Source: Variovorax sp. OV700
GTDB taxonomy: Bacteria > Pseudomonadota > Gammaproteobacteria > Burkholderiales > Burkholderiaceae_C
Length of the DNA stretch: 64,000 nt
Assembly (NCBI RefSeq): GCF_900099805.1
Contig: NZ_FNDR01000003.1
Coordinates: forward strand, 434,001 to 498,000
Direction: 5' to 3'
Below are positions 1 to 8,483 of this stretch, one piece after another; the stretch's first letter is position 1; the number at the start of each line of letters is the position of its first letter. The notes beneath the pieces are model-generated. The model made no database searches. It was not told the origin of the DNA and saw only the letters and a list, made by a program, of their open reading frames with translations. The position numbers and the translations under genes are program-made.

Positions 1-62
1 CACGCTTTGGGCTTGGTCGAAGGCGTGGTGGCGGGAGTGTTGTCTTTTGTTGTCGTGCTCAT
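1..62 (-). CDS. N-terminal fragment of an unidentified protein, cut by the window edge
   Basis: An ATG on the minus strand at 62 opens a frame reading MSTTTKDNTPATTPSTKPKA and continuing past position 1. The 20 visible residues are a Thr/Pro/Lys-rich disordered N-terminus with no recognisable motif. It lies 36 bases downstream of ogt on the same strand and could be the last gene of that repair operon. No strong ribosome site is visible (only GAGAAC just upstream), so the call rests on an open frame and position alone. Confidence 0.35.
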   Translation of the reverse strand, partial: MSTTTKDNTPATTPSTKPKA

Positions 63-98
63 ACGTTCTCGATGGTGCGCGTCGCCTTGGAAGCGGCT

Positions 99-593
99 TT
101 ACTTCGATTCCAGCTCAAGAAGCGCGGTCTTGCGATGAAGCCCGCCAGCGTAACCGGTCAGCGACCCGTCGGCGCCCAGCACGCGGTGGCAGGGCACGAT
201 CACGCTGATCGGGTTGCGCCCCACTGCCGCGCCCACCGCGCGCACCGCGGCCGGATTGCCCAGGTTGGCGCTCAGCGCACCATAGGTCATGGTCTTGCCC
301 GCGGGAATGGCGAGCAGCGCCTGCCACACGCTCTGCTGGAACGCGGTGCCGTGCGAAAGGTCGAGCTTCACGTCGAAGGTGTCGCGCTTGCCGGCGAAAT
401 AATCGCGCAGCTGTGCACCGGCTTCGACAAGCGCGGGATGGTCGTCCCGCGTCTGCCAGCCGGTGGTGTCGGGCCAGTGGCGTTGCTGGTCGAACCAGAT
501 GCCCGCCAGGCCTTCTTCGGTGGCCGCCATCGTGATGCCGCCGAGCGGCGTTTCGATGTGCGATGTGTAGATGACTTTGCTCTTGAACTTCAT
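99..593 (-). CDS. ogt: Methylated-DNA--protein-cysteine S-methyltransferase
   Basis: This is a suicide repair enzyme that moves the methyl group from O6-methylguanine or O4-methylthymine in DNA onto its own cysteine. The protein has 164 residues, normal for Ogt/MGMT. The methyl-acceptor motif PCHRV is present with Cys135, preceded by the helix-turn-helix region (TYGALSANLGNPAAVRAVGA, about 103-122) that holds the arginine finger. It starts 6 bases downstream of the Ada/AlkA fusion gene on the same strand, so the two are almost certainly co-transcribed. Because that fusion lacks its own methyltransferase domain, this gene supplies the missing half of a split Ada system. Family assignment is firm; substrate preference is not visible. 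Confidence 0.96.
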   Translation of the reverse strand: MKFKSKVIYTSHIETPLGGITMAATEEGLAGIWFDQQRHWPDTTGWQTRDDHPALVEAGAQLRDYFAGKRDTFDVKLDLSHGTAFQQSVWQALLAIPAGKTMTYGALSANLGNPAAVRAVGAAVGRNPISVIVPCHRVLGADGSLTGYAGGLHRKTALLELESK

Positions 594-599
594 GACATT

Positions 600-2192
600 T
601 CAGGTTGTGAGGCCTGCCGTTGTGAGGTTGTTGAAAGATGGCTCGGCGGTGGACGACGCCGCGGCCGCGGTGGGCGACGGCGCATGCCAGGCACGCAGCA
701 CCGCATAGCCGCGCCACGGCCGCCATGCCTGCGATGCCTCGCTGGCAGCGCGCGCGGTGGTCACGCCCAACGCCTTCTGCAGCGCGACGTCGCCCGCGGG
801 AAACGCATCGGGCCAGCGCAGCGCGCGCATCGCGATGTATTGCGCCGTCCAGGCGCCGATGCCGGGGAGTTCCTGCAGCGCCGCGATGGTCGATGGCACG
901 TCGGCACCCGCATGCAGCGCCAGCTTGCCGGCAGCGACTTCGCGGGCAATGGCCTGCAGTGCGGCCTGCCGCTGCCGCACGATGCCGAGCTGCCCGAGTG
1001 CATCGCCGCTTGCCGCGGCGACTGCGGCGGGCGTGGGGAACAAGCGGTCCAGGCCTTCGATGGGCGTGGCCATGGGCTCGCCGAATGCCTCGACCAGCCG
1101 CGAGCCCAGCGTGCGCGCCGCGGCCACCGTGATCTGCTGGCCCAGCACTGCGCGCACCGCAAGCTCGAAGCCGTCGACCGTGCCCGGCACGCGCAGCCCG
1201 TCGCCGTGCGGAAAGGCCTCGTGCAGCGCGGCGTTGATGGCCATCGGCTCGGCATCGAGATCGAGCATTGCGCGTGCGCGGCTGATCACGATCGGCAGCA
1301 CCGCAGCGAGAGAATCGCTCACCGAGAGCAGCATCTGCTCGCGCTCCATGTCGAAGCGCAGTTGCAGCCAGCCGGCATGCGTTTGCCCGCCTTGCTGCAC
1401 GCGCAGCGTCCGGGCCAGGCGAACATAAGTCGGCGTGCTGCCCTTGACAGGCGCCTTGCCGTCGGCCGTGCTTGCGACCTCGACACCGCGCAGCGCGCGC
1501 CGTGCAAAGAAGCCGAGCATTGCGTCCGTGTCGTAAGGCGGACGAAAGCCCAGGCGCACTTCAATCGCCTTGCCTTCGCCGCCCTCGGCACCGCCGGCGC
1601 GCCGCAGCGCACTGGGGTTGAGGCCGTAATGCTCCACGAAGGCCGCATTGAAGCGACGCACGCTCGCAAAGCCGCTGGCCAGTGCGACCTGCGTCATCGG
1701 CAGCCGGGTGTCGGCAATCAGCTGCTTGGCGGCCAGCAGGCGCCGCGTTTGCAGATACTGCAACGGGGACACGCCGAACTGCGCCTCGAAGATGCGCCTG
1801 AGGTGGCGGTCGCTCACGCCGAGCCGCGCCGCGATCTGCGCCGCGCCGGGGCCTTCTTCGGCCCATGCATCGGGTTCGTCGATGAGCCGCGCGGCCTGCA
1901 ATGCGAGGATGCGCGAGGCGTCTTCGGTCGACCAGCTGGCGGCACGCGGCGCGAGTTCGGGCCGGCAGCGCAGGCAGGGGCGAAAGCCCTCGGCCTCGGC
2001 CTGTGCCGCATGGCGAAAGAACCTGCAGTTCTCGCGCCGCGGCAACTTCACGCGGCAGACAGGCCGACAGTAGATGCCGGTGGAGGTCACCGCGGTGAAG
2101 AAGGAGCCGTCGAAGCGCGCGTCGTGCGTCTTCATTGCCAGGTAGCAGGCGTCGCTCTCGAGTGCTTCGGTGGAGGCGTGAGGGGTAGGCAT
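600..2192 (-). CDS. alkA: Ada sensor-AraC regulator fused to AlkA 3-methyladenine DNA glycosylase II
   Basis: A 530-residue three-part protein. Residues 1-80 are the Ada zinc domain with Cys42, Cys46, Cys73 and Cys76 (YCRPVC and CLRC); the first Cys corresponds to the methylphosphotriester acceptor that turns Ada into an activator. Residues of about 90-190 form an AraC-type helix-turn-helix. The rest is AlkA: an N-terminal domain, then the helix-hairpin-helix (LPGIGAWTAQYIAMRA) and catalytic Asp in PAGDVALQ. It should excise alkylated purines and sense methyl damage. An ATG at 2192 is preferred over a TTG two codons upstream. The last 20 residues are a low-complexity tail. It leads the ogt operon and probably activates it; no separate regulator is nearby. 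Confidence 0.93.
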   Translation of the reverse strand: MPTPHASTEALESDACYLAMKTHDARFDGSFFTAVTSTGIYCRPVCRVKLPRRENCRFFRHAAQAEAEGFRPCLRCRPELAPRAASWSTEDASRILALQAARLIDEPDAWAEEGPGAAQIAARLGVSDRHLRRIFEAQFGVSPLQYLQTRRLLAAKQLIADTRLPMTQVALASGFASVRRFNAAFVEHYGLNPSALRRAGGAEGGEGKAIEVRLGFRPPYDTDAMLGFFARRALRGVEVASTADGKAPVKGSTPTYVRLARTLRVQQGGQTHAGWLQLRFDMEREQMLLSVSDSLAAVLPIVISRARAMLDLDAEPMAINAALHEAFPHGDGLRVPGTVDGFELAVRAVLGQQITVAAARTLGSRLVEAFGEPMATPIEGLDRLFPTPAAVAAASGDALGQLGIVRQRQAALQAIAREVAAGKLALHAGADVPSTIAALQELPGIGAWTAQYIAMRALRWPDAFPAGDVALQKALGVTTARAASEASQAWRPWRGYAVLRAWHAPSPTAAAASSTAEPSFNNLTTAGLTT

Positions 2193-2262
2193 GGGCAAAT
2201 GATAAGGTTTCGAGTCGTTTCAACTGGCCGTTTTCGGACATGTGGGCGCTGGAACGCTTGCC

Positions 2263-2268
2263 TACAAT
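2263..2268 (+). promoter_or_regulatory. Putative -10 element (TACAAT) upstream of phosphomannomutase
   Basis: TACAAT lies 35 bases before the chosen start of the phosphomannomutase gene, in the 111-base gap between divergent genes. No good -35 hexamer is seen at 16-18 bases upstream, so this is only a plausible sigma-70 site. The rest of the gap shows nothing else I can support. Confidence 0.35.
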
Positions 2269-2303
2269 GGCCCGGTCTCCAGAACCAACAGGGAATGCCC
2301 TCC

Positions 2304-3686
2304 ATGCAACTCAGCGCATCGATATTCAAGGCCTATGACATCCGAGGCGTGGTGCCCGTCACGCTGGATGCAGAGGTCGCAGAAGCGCTCGGCCGGGCTT
2401 TCGGCAGCGCCGCCCGCGCGGCCGGTGAAAAGACCGTGGCCGTGGGCCGCGACGGCCGCCTGTCCGGCCCCGCGCTCGTCGAGGCATTGATCAGCGGCCT
2501 GGTTGCCACCGGCGTCGAGGTGATCGACGTGGGGGCCGTGACCACGCCCATGCTCTACTTTGCGGCCCACACGCTGTGCTCGAGCGGCATCCAGGTCACG
2601 GGCAGCCACAACCCCAAGGACTACAACGGCTTCAAGATGGTGCTGGCGGGGCGTGCCATCTACGGCGACGAGATCCAGGGCCTGCGCAAGGTGATGGAAG
2701 AGGGCAGCGCGAAGCTCGCACCCGGCGGCAGCGTGCGCAAGGTCGACGTGACCGAGGCTTACACGCAGCGCATCGTCGGCGACATCAAGCTGGCCCGTCC
2801 GCTCAAGATCGTGGTCGATTCGGGCAACGGCATCGCGGGCGCCACGGCACCCGCCATCTTTCGCGCCATCGGCTGCGAGGTGACCGAGCTGTTCAGCGAA
2901 GTCGACGGCGACTTTCCCAATCACCACCCCGATCCGAGCAAGCTCGAGAACCTCAAGGACCTGATGGCCGCGCTGGCCACGGGCGATGCCGAACTGGGCC
3001 TGGCCTTCGACGGCGACGGCGACCGCCTTGGCATCGTTACCAAGGACGGCCAGAACATCTTTCCCGACCGCCAGATGCAGCTCTTTGCGCAGGACGTGCT
3101 CTCGCGCGTGCCGGGCGGCACCATCGTGTACGACGTGAAGTGCTCGCAGCGCCTGGCGCCGGCCATCGAGGCGGCGGGCGGCAAGCCGATGATCTTCAAG
3201 ACCGGCCATTCGCTCATCAAGGCGAAGATGAAGGAAATCGATTCACCGCTCGGCGGAGAGATGAGCGGCCACATCTTCTTCAAGGAGCGCTGGTTCGGCT
3301 TCGACGACGGCACCTATGCGGGCTGCCGCCTGCTCGAGATCCTGAGCAAGACGCCGAACGCGAGCGACACGCTCAATGCATTGCCTACGAGCTTCTCGAC
3401 CCCCGAACTCAACGTGAAGTGCGCCGAAGGCGAACCGCACGCGGTGGTCGACAAGCTGCTTGCCGGCGCGAGCTTTGCGGCACCCGCCGTGGTCTCGACC
3501 ATCGACGGCCTGCGCGTTGACTGGCCCGACGGCTTCGGGCTCATCCGCGCTTCCAATACCACGCCGGTGCTGGTGCTGCGCTTCGAGGGCCAGACCGATG
3601 CGGCCCTGAAGCGCATCGAAGCCGAAATGCTCGCGCTCCTTCGAACCGTCAAAGCCGACGCGACGCTGGCCGAAGCGTCGCACTGA
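2304..3686 (+). CDS. Phosphomannomutase/phosphoglucomutase (AlgC/ManB type)
   Basis: Interconverts the 6- and 1-phosphates of mannose and glucose, feeding sugar nucleotides to LPS, exopolysaccharide and glycogen. The 460-residue length fits the alpha-D-phosphohexomutase family. Visible motifs are the phosphoserine loop TGSHNPKDYNG (Ser101), the metal loop DGDGDR (236-241), the sugar-specificity loop GGEMSGH (about 318-324) and the phosphate-binding loop RASNTTP near the C-terminus. The ATG at 2304 is chosen because AGGGA ends 9 bases before it; an ATG at 2295 touches that sequence directly. The frame is open far upstream, but that part is antisense to alkA and is not coding. WaaA follows after 5 bases, giving a small envelope-sugar operon. 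Confidence 0.94.
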   Translation: MQLSASIFKAYDIRGVVPVTLDAEVAEALGRAFGSAARAAGEKTVAVGRDGRLSGPALVEALISGLVATGVEVIDVGAVTTPMLYFAAHTLCSSGIQVTGSHNPKDYNGFKMVLAGRAIYGDEIQGLRKVMEEGSAKLAPGGSVRKVDVTEAYTQRIVGDIKLARPLKIVVDSGNGIAGATAPAIFRAIGCEVTELFSEVDGDFPNHHPDPSKLENLKDLMAALATGDAELGLAFDGDGDRLGIVTKDGQNIFPDRQMQLFAQDVLSRVPGGTIVYDVKCSQRLAPAIEAAGGKPMIFKTGHSLIKAKMKEIDSPLGGEMSGHIFFKERWFGFDDGTYAGCRLLEILSKTPNASDTLNALPTSFSTPELNVKCAEGEPHAVVDKLLAGASFAAPAVVSTIDGLRVDWPDGFGLIRASNTTPVLVLRFEGQTDAALKRIEAEMLALLRTVKADATLAEASH

Positions 3687-3691
3687 GCCCC

Positions 3692-5068
3692 GTGCGTTCG
3701 CTGCTGCTGCGCCTCTACGGCGCCTTCACCACCGCCGTGCAACCGCTGGTTCGCCGCAAGCTGCGGCGCCGCGCGGTGGCCGAGCCCGGCTACGCCGTGG
3801 CCGTCGAGGAGCGCTTCGGCCACTACGACGATGCCATCACCGGCGAAGGCCAGTGCTGGGTGCATGCGGTTTCGCTCGGCGAGACGCGCGCGGCCGCCAT
3901 CCTGATTGCTGAGCTGCGCAGGCAATATCCGGGCATACCGATCCTGCTCACGCATGGCACCGCCACGGGCCGCGAAGAGGGCGCCAAGCTGCTCGAACCC
4001 GGCGATACGCAGGTCTGGCAGCCGTGGGACACGCCGGGTGCCGTGGCGCGCTTTCTCGACCGCTTCCAGCCGCGCATCGGCGTGCTGATGGAAACCGAAG
4101 TCTGGCCCGAGATGGCCGCCGCCTGCGCCGAGCGCCGCATTCCGCTGGTGCTGGCCAACGCGCGGCTCAACGAGAAATCGCTGGCCGCGGCCGAGCGCCT
4201 CGGCTGGCTCGCGCGGCCCGCGTACTCGGCACTCGCCGCCGTGTGGGCGCAGACCGAAGCCGATGCGCACCGGCTGGTGTCGCTCGGCGCCAAGGTGGCC
4301 GGCATCTACGGCAACCTCAAGTTCGATGCCTCGCCCGATGCACGCCAGCTAGCCACCGCCGTGGCGCTGCGCGAACGGCTGCCGCGACCGATGGTGGTGC
4401 TCGCGAGTTCGCGCGACGGCGAGGAGCGCATGCTGCTCGACGTGCTCAAGCGCTTTGGCGCCACCTCGCCCGTGCCGCCCGAGCAGGGCGCCGTTCGTTC
4501 GATTGCCAAGCGTGTGCACGACGTGCAATGGATGATCGTGCCGCGCCATCCGCAGCGCTTCGACGAAGTGGCCGCGCTGATCGAATCGCAGGGTTTTGCA
4601 GTGGCGCGCCGCAGCGCCGCGGGCGAGCCGGCCGAAGCCGAGATCTGGCTCGGCGATTCGCTCGGCGAAATGGCGCTCTACTATGGCCTGGCCGACGTCG
4701 CGCTACTCGGCGGAAGCTTCGAGCCGCTGGGCGGACAGAACCTCATCGAGCCCGCCGCATGCGGTTGCCCGGTGGTCATGGGCCCATCGACCTTCAACTT
4801 TGCCGAGGCGGCACAGCTGTCGCTCGCGGCGGGTGCTTCCTTGCGCGTCGAGAACATGGAGCAGGCCGTGACCGCGGCGCTCAAGCTGGTCGAGAACCCC
4901 GAGCGCCGCGCCGCCATGGCGGAGGCGGCATTGGCCTTCTCGTCCTCGAACCGCGGTGCGGCCGAACGCACGGCTGCGGCGGTGCTGGCCATCGCGCAGG
5001 CCGCCGATCCCGTGGTCACCGAAAGCGCGCCCCTGGACGATTCCAGAGCAGAGCCAACGCTGGAGTGA
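3692..5068 (+). CDS. waaA: 3-deoxy-D-manno-octulosonic acid (Kdo) transferase
   Basis: Inner-membrane enzyme that adds Kdo from CMP-Kdo to lipid A precursor, an essential step in LPS core assembly. It uses a GTG start at 3692, five bases after the phosphomannomutase stop. A hydrophobic N-terminal anchor is followed by the GT30 motif HAVSLGE with the probable catalytic base Glu64, then MIVPRHPQRF and the CMP-binding region GGSFEPLGGQNLIEPAACGCPVV (given here as its key Gly/Glu residues: GGQN and EPAA). At 458 residues it is about 30 longer than the usual 425. A loop near residues 240-280 and an Ala/acidic tail account for the excess. Transcription converges on the orphan gene and TolC further right. 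Confidence 0.93.
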   Translation: MRSLLLRLYGAFTTAVQPLVRRKLRRRAVAEPGYAVAVEERFGHYDDAITGEGQCWVHAVSLGETRAAAILIAELRRQYPGIPILLTHGTATGREEGAKLLEPGDTQVWQPWDTPGAVARFLDRFQPRIGVLMETEVWPEMAAACAERRIPLVLANARLNEKSLAAAERLGWLARPAYSALAAVWAQTEADAHRLVSLGAKVAGIYGNLKFDASPDARQLATAVALRERLPRPMVVLASSRDGEERMLLDVLKRFGATSPVPPEQGAVRSIAKRVHDVQWMIVPRHPQRFDEVAALIESQGFAVARRSAAGEPAEAEIWLGDSLGEMALYYGLADVALLGGSFEPLGGQNLIEPAACGCPVVMGPSTFNFAEAAQLSLAAGASLRVENMEQAVTAALKLVENPERRAAMAEAALAFSSSNRGAAERTAAAVLAIAQAADPVVTESAPLDDSRAEPTLE

Positions 5069-5198
5069 CCTGACAAACAGTTAAAAATTCACGATTGTTT
5101 CGCCGAAGGAAAAGAGGCGATGACTTCGTGAAATAAGCCCAATGCCGCGAAGGCACTCCTCCCACAATGCGACATCGTGATTGTTGAGGAGGGCGACG

Positions 5199-5774
5199 GT
5201 GGAGAAAAAGATCATTGCGGTTGGCGGTCCGCCAGCATCTGGAGGGCGCTTGCTCTTTCTTCGCAGCGGCGCCAGGGGGGCCATCGCCGCGGCGCTGCTC
5301 GGGTGCTTCCTGAACTCTCCGGCGCTGGCGCAGGAAGCGCCGGAGCCGGGCACGCTGCAGCGCCTGGCGGCTCAATCCGGGCTTGGCACGTGTCTCAATG
5401 CCGTGCGCCGGGCCGGGCCTTTGCTCACGGGCCCGGAGGGCTCTTACGCAGTCCTTTCAATGAGCCATCCGGTGGCCCCCGACGCCAGCGCCTGGACCGT
5501 GGCGATAGAGCGTGCCCGTGAGGGCGTTTCCGATCTGGTGTCGGCCACCTTCGCTCCCACGATTCGGGGCGGCTGCGACGTCGTCTACGAAGTCGTCCAG
5601 CTATGGCGCATGTCATGCCAGGACTACGCACTGAAGGCCGGGTCCGCAACCATCAGCGTTCCCGTCATCGGACTGCGCATCGGAGTGATGGCGGCAAGCC
5701 CGACAAGTCATGTGTACCTGATGCGCACGCCCGGCGGGTGCACCAGCGTCACGAGGGAGTACCTGTTTCTCTGA
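5199..5774 (+). CDS. Secreted protein of unknown function
   Basis: I do not recognise a family. The GTG at 5199 is the best start: a strong ribosome site GAGGAGGG (5186-5193) sits 5 bases before it, whereas the upstream TTG codons overlap that site. The 191-residue product has an N-terminal hydrophobic stretch and a likely signal-peptidase site ALA/QE near residue 45, so the mature protein of about 146 residues should be periplasmic or exported. Four cysteines remain after cleavage (TCLN, GCDV, SCQD, GCTS), an even number compatible with two disulfides. It sits alone between convergent waaA and TolC, interrupting a neighbourhood usually tight in related bacteria. The leader (5069-5198) has A/T-rich stretches suited to a promoter. 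Confidence 0.7.
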   Translation: MEKKIIAVGGPPASGGRLLFLRSGARGAIAAALLGCFLNSPALAQEAPEPGTLQRLAAQSGLGTCLNAVRRAGPLLTGPEGSYAVLSMSHPVAPDASAWTVAIERAREGVSDLVSATFAPTIRGGCDVVYEVVQLWRMSCQDYALKAGSATISVPVIGLRIGVMAASPTSHVYLMRTPGGCTSVTREYLFL

Positions 5775-5816
5775 GGGAGCCGCGCGGATCCGGCGGCTCG
5801 CACGCTTCGCGGCGTT

Positions 5817-7343
5817 CTAGCGCGCTGGCGGATTCAGGATGACTGGCGGCGGCGGTGCCGAAGGCATGACCGGCGCCGGCGGATTGAACGGCGGCACCGG
5901 CACCGGCGGCACGACGGGAATGGGAGGCGGCGTGACCGGCACGCCCTGCGGGCGTTCGCCAAGCGACGGCGCAGGCGTGCTCCCGTTTTTCGCCAGCGTC
6001 GCATTGATCGCGTTCATGTCTTCAACGGTGAGCGTGCCATTGGCCTGGCGCAGCTTCAGGTTACCCAACAGCACGTTGTAGCGCGCCTGCGCGAGATCGC
6101 GCTTGGTCTGGAACAGCTGGCTCTGCGAATTGAGCACATCGATGTTGATGCGCACGCCCACCTGGTAGCCGAGCCGGTTGGCATCGAGCGCGCTTTGGCT
6201 CGAAGCCTCGGCCGCTTCGAGCGCCTTCACCTGGCCCGCGCCCGACACCAGGCCGAGATAGGCCGCGCGCGTGGCCTGCGCCACGCTGCGGCGGGTGCCT
6301 TCGAGCACGCTGCGCGACTGGTCTTCGAGTGCGAGCGTTTCCTTGATTCGGTTCTCGGTGGCAAAGCCCGCGAACAGCGGCAGGTTGAACACCACGCCCA
6401 CGGAGGCGGCGTTGATGCGCGTGCCCACGGTGCTGGTGGCGGTCCCTTGCGGGTTGCGCGTGATGTTGTAGCCCAGGTTGGCATCGAGCGTGGGCTTGTG
6501 GCCGGCTTCGGCCTTGCGTATTTCCAGCCCCGCCACGTCCAGGCCGAGCCGCGCCTGGCGGATGGCGGGATGCACTTCATCGGCCTGCGCGACCCAAGCC
6601 TCGATGTTGGCCGGCATGGCGGTGGGCAGCACCACCGGCTGTGCCAGCGGCACCGGCACGCTGCCGGGTCGGCCGACCAGCTGGTCGAGCACCACCTTCT
6701 TCACCTGCAGGTCGTTCTCGGCGGCAATTTCCTGCGCAATGACGAGGTCGTAGCGGGCCTGCGCTTCGCGCGTGTCGGTGATGGTGGAAGTGCCGACCTC
6801 GAAGTTGCGCTTGGCCGATGCGAGCTGCTCGGCCACGGCCGCTTTCTGCGCGCGCACCAGCGTCAGGGTGTCCTGGCTTGCGAGCACGTCGAAGTACGCT
6901 TGGCTCACGCGCACGATCAGGTCCTGCTCGGCCGTGGTGAGCACCGCCTCGGCGATCTCGGCCTGGCGCTTGCCCTGCTCGTAGGTGGCCCAGTTGGCGG
7001 GCCGGTAGAGCGGCTGCGTGGCATTGACGCCGACGTTCTGTGTGCTGAAGTCGCGCGGCGTGCTCGTTCCGCGGCCGGCGCCGGTGAGCGTGTCGATGTC
7101 TAGCGTGTTGCGGCTCGCGCCAGCCGTGAGCCCTACGGCGGGAAGGATGCCGGCCTTGGCCTGCGCGGCGCGCGCCACGGTTGCGTCGTACTGGGCACGC
7201 GCACCTTGGTAGGTGGCGTCGAAGCCGCGCGCGGATTCGTAGAGTTCGTTCAGTGTCTGGCCTTGGGCCGGCAATGCGAGCAGGGTGGCAAAGAGACTTG
7301 CGAGCGCTGCGGAGAGAGGCAAAAGCCTGGGCCTGGAAGGCAT
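5817..7343 (-). CDS. tolC: TolC-family outer-membrane efflux protein
   Basis: Trimeric outer-membrane channel for type I secretion and tripartite drug efflux. The 508-residue protein begins with a signal peptide ending near ALPAQGQ, then two OEP repeats; the N-terminal LNELYESARGFD and the YQVGVRINIDVLNSQSQLFQ-type coiled helix near residue 390 are typical of TolC. The last 55 residues form an unusual proline-rich tail (PPPIPVVPPVPVPPFNPP) that extends past the family core and would lie in the periplasm. The rhodanese gene ends 21 bases upstream and the PCMT gene 13 bases beyond that, so the three are probably one leftward operon. No inner-membrane pump is encoded nearby. Confidence 0.93.
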   Translation of the reverse strand: MPSRPRLLPLSAALASLFATLLALPAQGQTLNELYESARGFDATYQGARAQYDATVARAAQAKAGILPAVGLTAGASRNTLDIDTLTGAGRGTSTPRDFSTQNVGVNATQPLYRPANWATYEQGKRQAEIAEAVLTTAEQDLIVRVSQAYFDVLASQDTLTLVRAQKAAVAEQLASAKRNFEVGTSTITDTREAQARYDLVIAQEIAAENDLQVKKVVLDQLVGRPGSVPVPLAQPVVLPTAMPANIEAWVAQADEVHPAIRQARLGLDVAGLEIRKAEAGHKPTLDANLGYNITRNPQGTATSTVGTRINAASVGVVFNLPLFAGFATENRIKETLALEDQSRSVLEGTRRSVAQATRAAYLGLVSGAGQVKALEAAEASSQSALDANRLGYQVGVRINIDVLNSQSQLFQTKRDLAQARYNVLLGNLKLRQANGTLTVEDMNAINATLAKNGSTPAPSLGERPQGVPVTPPPIPVVPPVPVPPFNPPAPVMPSAPPPPVILNPPAR

Positions 7344-7364
7344 TGAACGTCCTTGAAGAAAGAA

Positions 7365-7703
7365 TCAGTAGCGCGGCACGGCGGGGTCGTGCTGTGCGGA
7401 CCAGGCGTCGATGCCGCCGGCCACGTTGGCCAATTCGGCAAAGCCGTTCTGGCTCAGGAACGCCGCCACGCGCTGGCTGCGCGCGCCGTGATGGCAAAGG
7501 CATGCAATGCGCTGGCCTTCGCCGAGCTCCGAAATGCGCGCCGGAATTTCATTCATCGGGATCGCGACCAGCGTGAAACCCTGGGGAGCGACGCTCGCGG
7601 TCTGCAGCTCCCAGGGTTCGCGCACGTCGAGCAGCACGGGCGCCGCGCCGGGGTTCTGCGCATACCAGGCGGCCAGGTCGGCGGGGCGGACTTGATCGAT
7701 CAT
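7365..7703 (-). CDS. Single-domain rhodanese (sulfurtransferase)
   Basis: A 112-residue rhodanese domain. The active-site loop CHHGARS carries the persulfide-forming Cys70, preceded by LLDVREPWE, the standard rhodanese strand. Such proteins carry sulfane sulfur for thiosulfate or thiol metabolism; the physiological donor cannot be read from sequence. There is no signal peptide, so it is cytoplasmic. It lies between the PCMT-like gene (13 bases upstream) and tolC (21 bases downstream) on the same strand. The order is conserved enough in betaproteobacteria that a shared transcript is likely, though no shared function is obvious. Confidence 0.93.
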   Translation of the reverse strand: MIDQVRPADLAAWYAQNPGAAPVLLDVREPWELQTASVAPQGFTLVAIPMNEIPARISELGEGQRIACLCHHGARSQRVAAFLSQNGFAELANVAGGIDAWSAQHDPAVPRY

Positions 7704-7716
7704 GCGGTGGTCCCGT

Positions 7717-8394
7717 TCAGAAGGAGAAGCGCGAAGGCTCGGGAAAATTGAGCAGCCGCGGTGCCACGGTGTCCCACGGCTGGATGGTGTCCCACTTGCT
7801 TTCGCTGCTCCGGGTGACGAAGTGGGCGCGCATCATCGGTTCGTCGCCCACGACGGCGGCGAGACGGCCGCCCACCTTGAGCGAGCCGAGCAGGTTCTGC
7901 GGAATGCGCGCCACGGAGCCACTGAGCACGATCACGTCGAAGCTCGGGCCGCTCGGCAGCGGCACGGCGCCGTCGGCATGGCGCACCTCGACATTGGCCA
8001 CGCCGTTCTGGCGCAGCGTTTCGGCGGCGCGGGCGGCCAGCACGGGGTCGATCTCCAGCGACAGCACCTGGGCCGCGCGATGGGCGAGCAGGGCGGCCAT
8101 GAAGCCCGATCCGGTGCCGATTTCGAGCACCGACTCGTGCTTTTGCACGTGCAGGTCCTGCAGCATGCGCGCCTCGACCTTGGGCGAGAGCATCACCTGG
8201 CCGGGAACGGAGCCGTCGCCCAGCGGAAGCTCCATGTCGAAAAAGGACAGCGCGCGATGCTCGGGCGGCACGTAGTCTTCGCGCCGAATGCTGGCCAGGA
8301 GGTCGAGAATTTCCAGGTCGAGCACATCCCAGGGCCGGATCTGCTGCTCGATCATGTTGAAGCGCAAGCGCTCGAGGGTGGGGGTCGGGTTCAT
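7717..8394 (-). CDS. Protein-L-isoaspartate O-methyltransferase family protein
   Basis: A 225-residue SAM-dependent methyltransferase of the PCMT family. It has the SAM motif LEIGTGSGFMAALLA (about residues 86-100), the PCMT motif SPKVEARML just before it, and a C-terminal strand region. Classical Pcm repairs isoaspartyl residues in ageing proteins. This version has the N-terminal FNMIEQQIRPWDVLD segment of a subgroup commonly found beside tolC/rhodanese, so it may be a paralogue with another substrate. It is the first gene of the leftward rhodanese-tolC set; the 89-base gap to the TetR gene holds its promoter region, but I see no clear hexamers. Confidence 0.88.
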   Translation of the reverse strand: MNPTPTLERLRFNMIEQQIRPWDVLDLEILDLLASIRREDYVPPEHRALSFFDMELPLGDGSVPGQVMLSPKVEARMLQDLHVQKHESVLEIGTGSGFMAALLAHRAAQVLSLEIDPVLAARAAETLRQNGVANVEVRHADGAVPLPSGPSFDVIVLSGSVARIPQNLLGSLKVGGRLAAVVGDEPMMRAHFVTRSSESKWDTIQPWDTVAPRLLNFPEPSRFSF

Positions 8395-8483
8395 TCGGGC
8401 TTTTCCTTGTGGGGCTCAGGACAAACCTTCAATTTTAGGTTGCCAGGCCCCGACCCGCGGGACACCTGTGATCCATTTGCTTG

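Noticed and set aside
72..2303. Long + strand frame running into the phosphomannomutase gene
   Set aside because: It is antisense to ogt and alkA, which have clear domains; the real gene starts at 2304.
5069..5198. Inverted copies TCACGAT and ATCGTGA
   Set aside because: Only 7 bases long and about 80 bases apart, within chance expectation.
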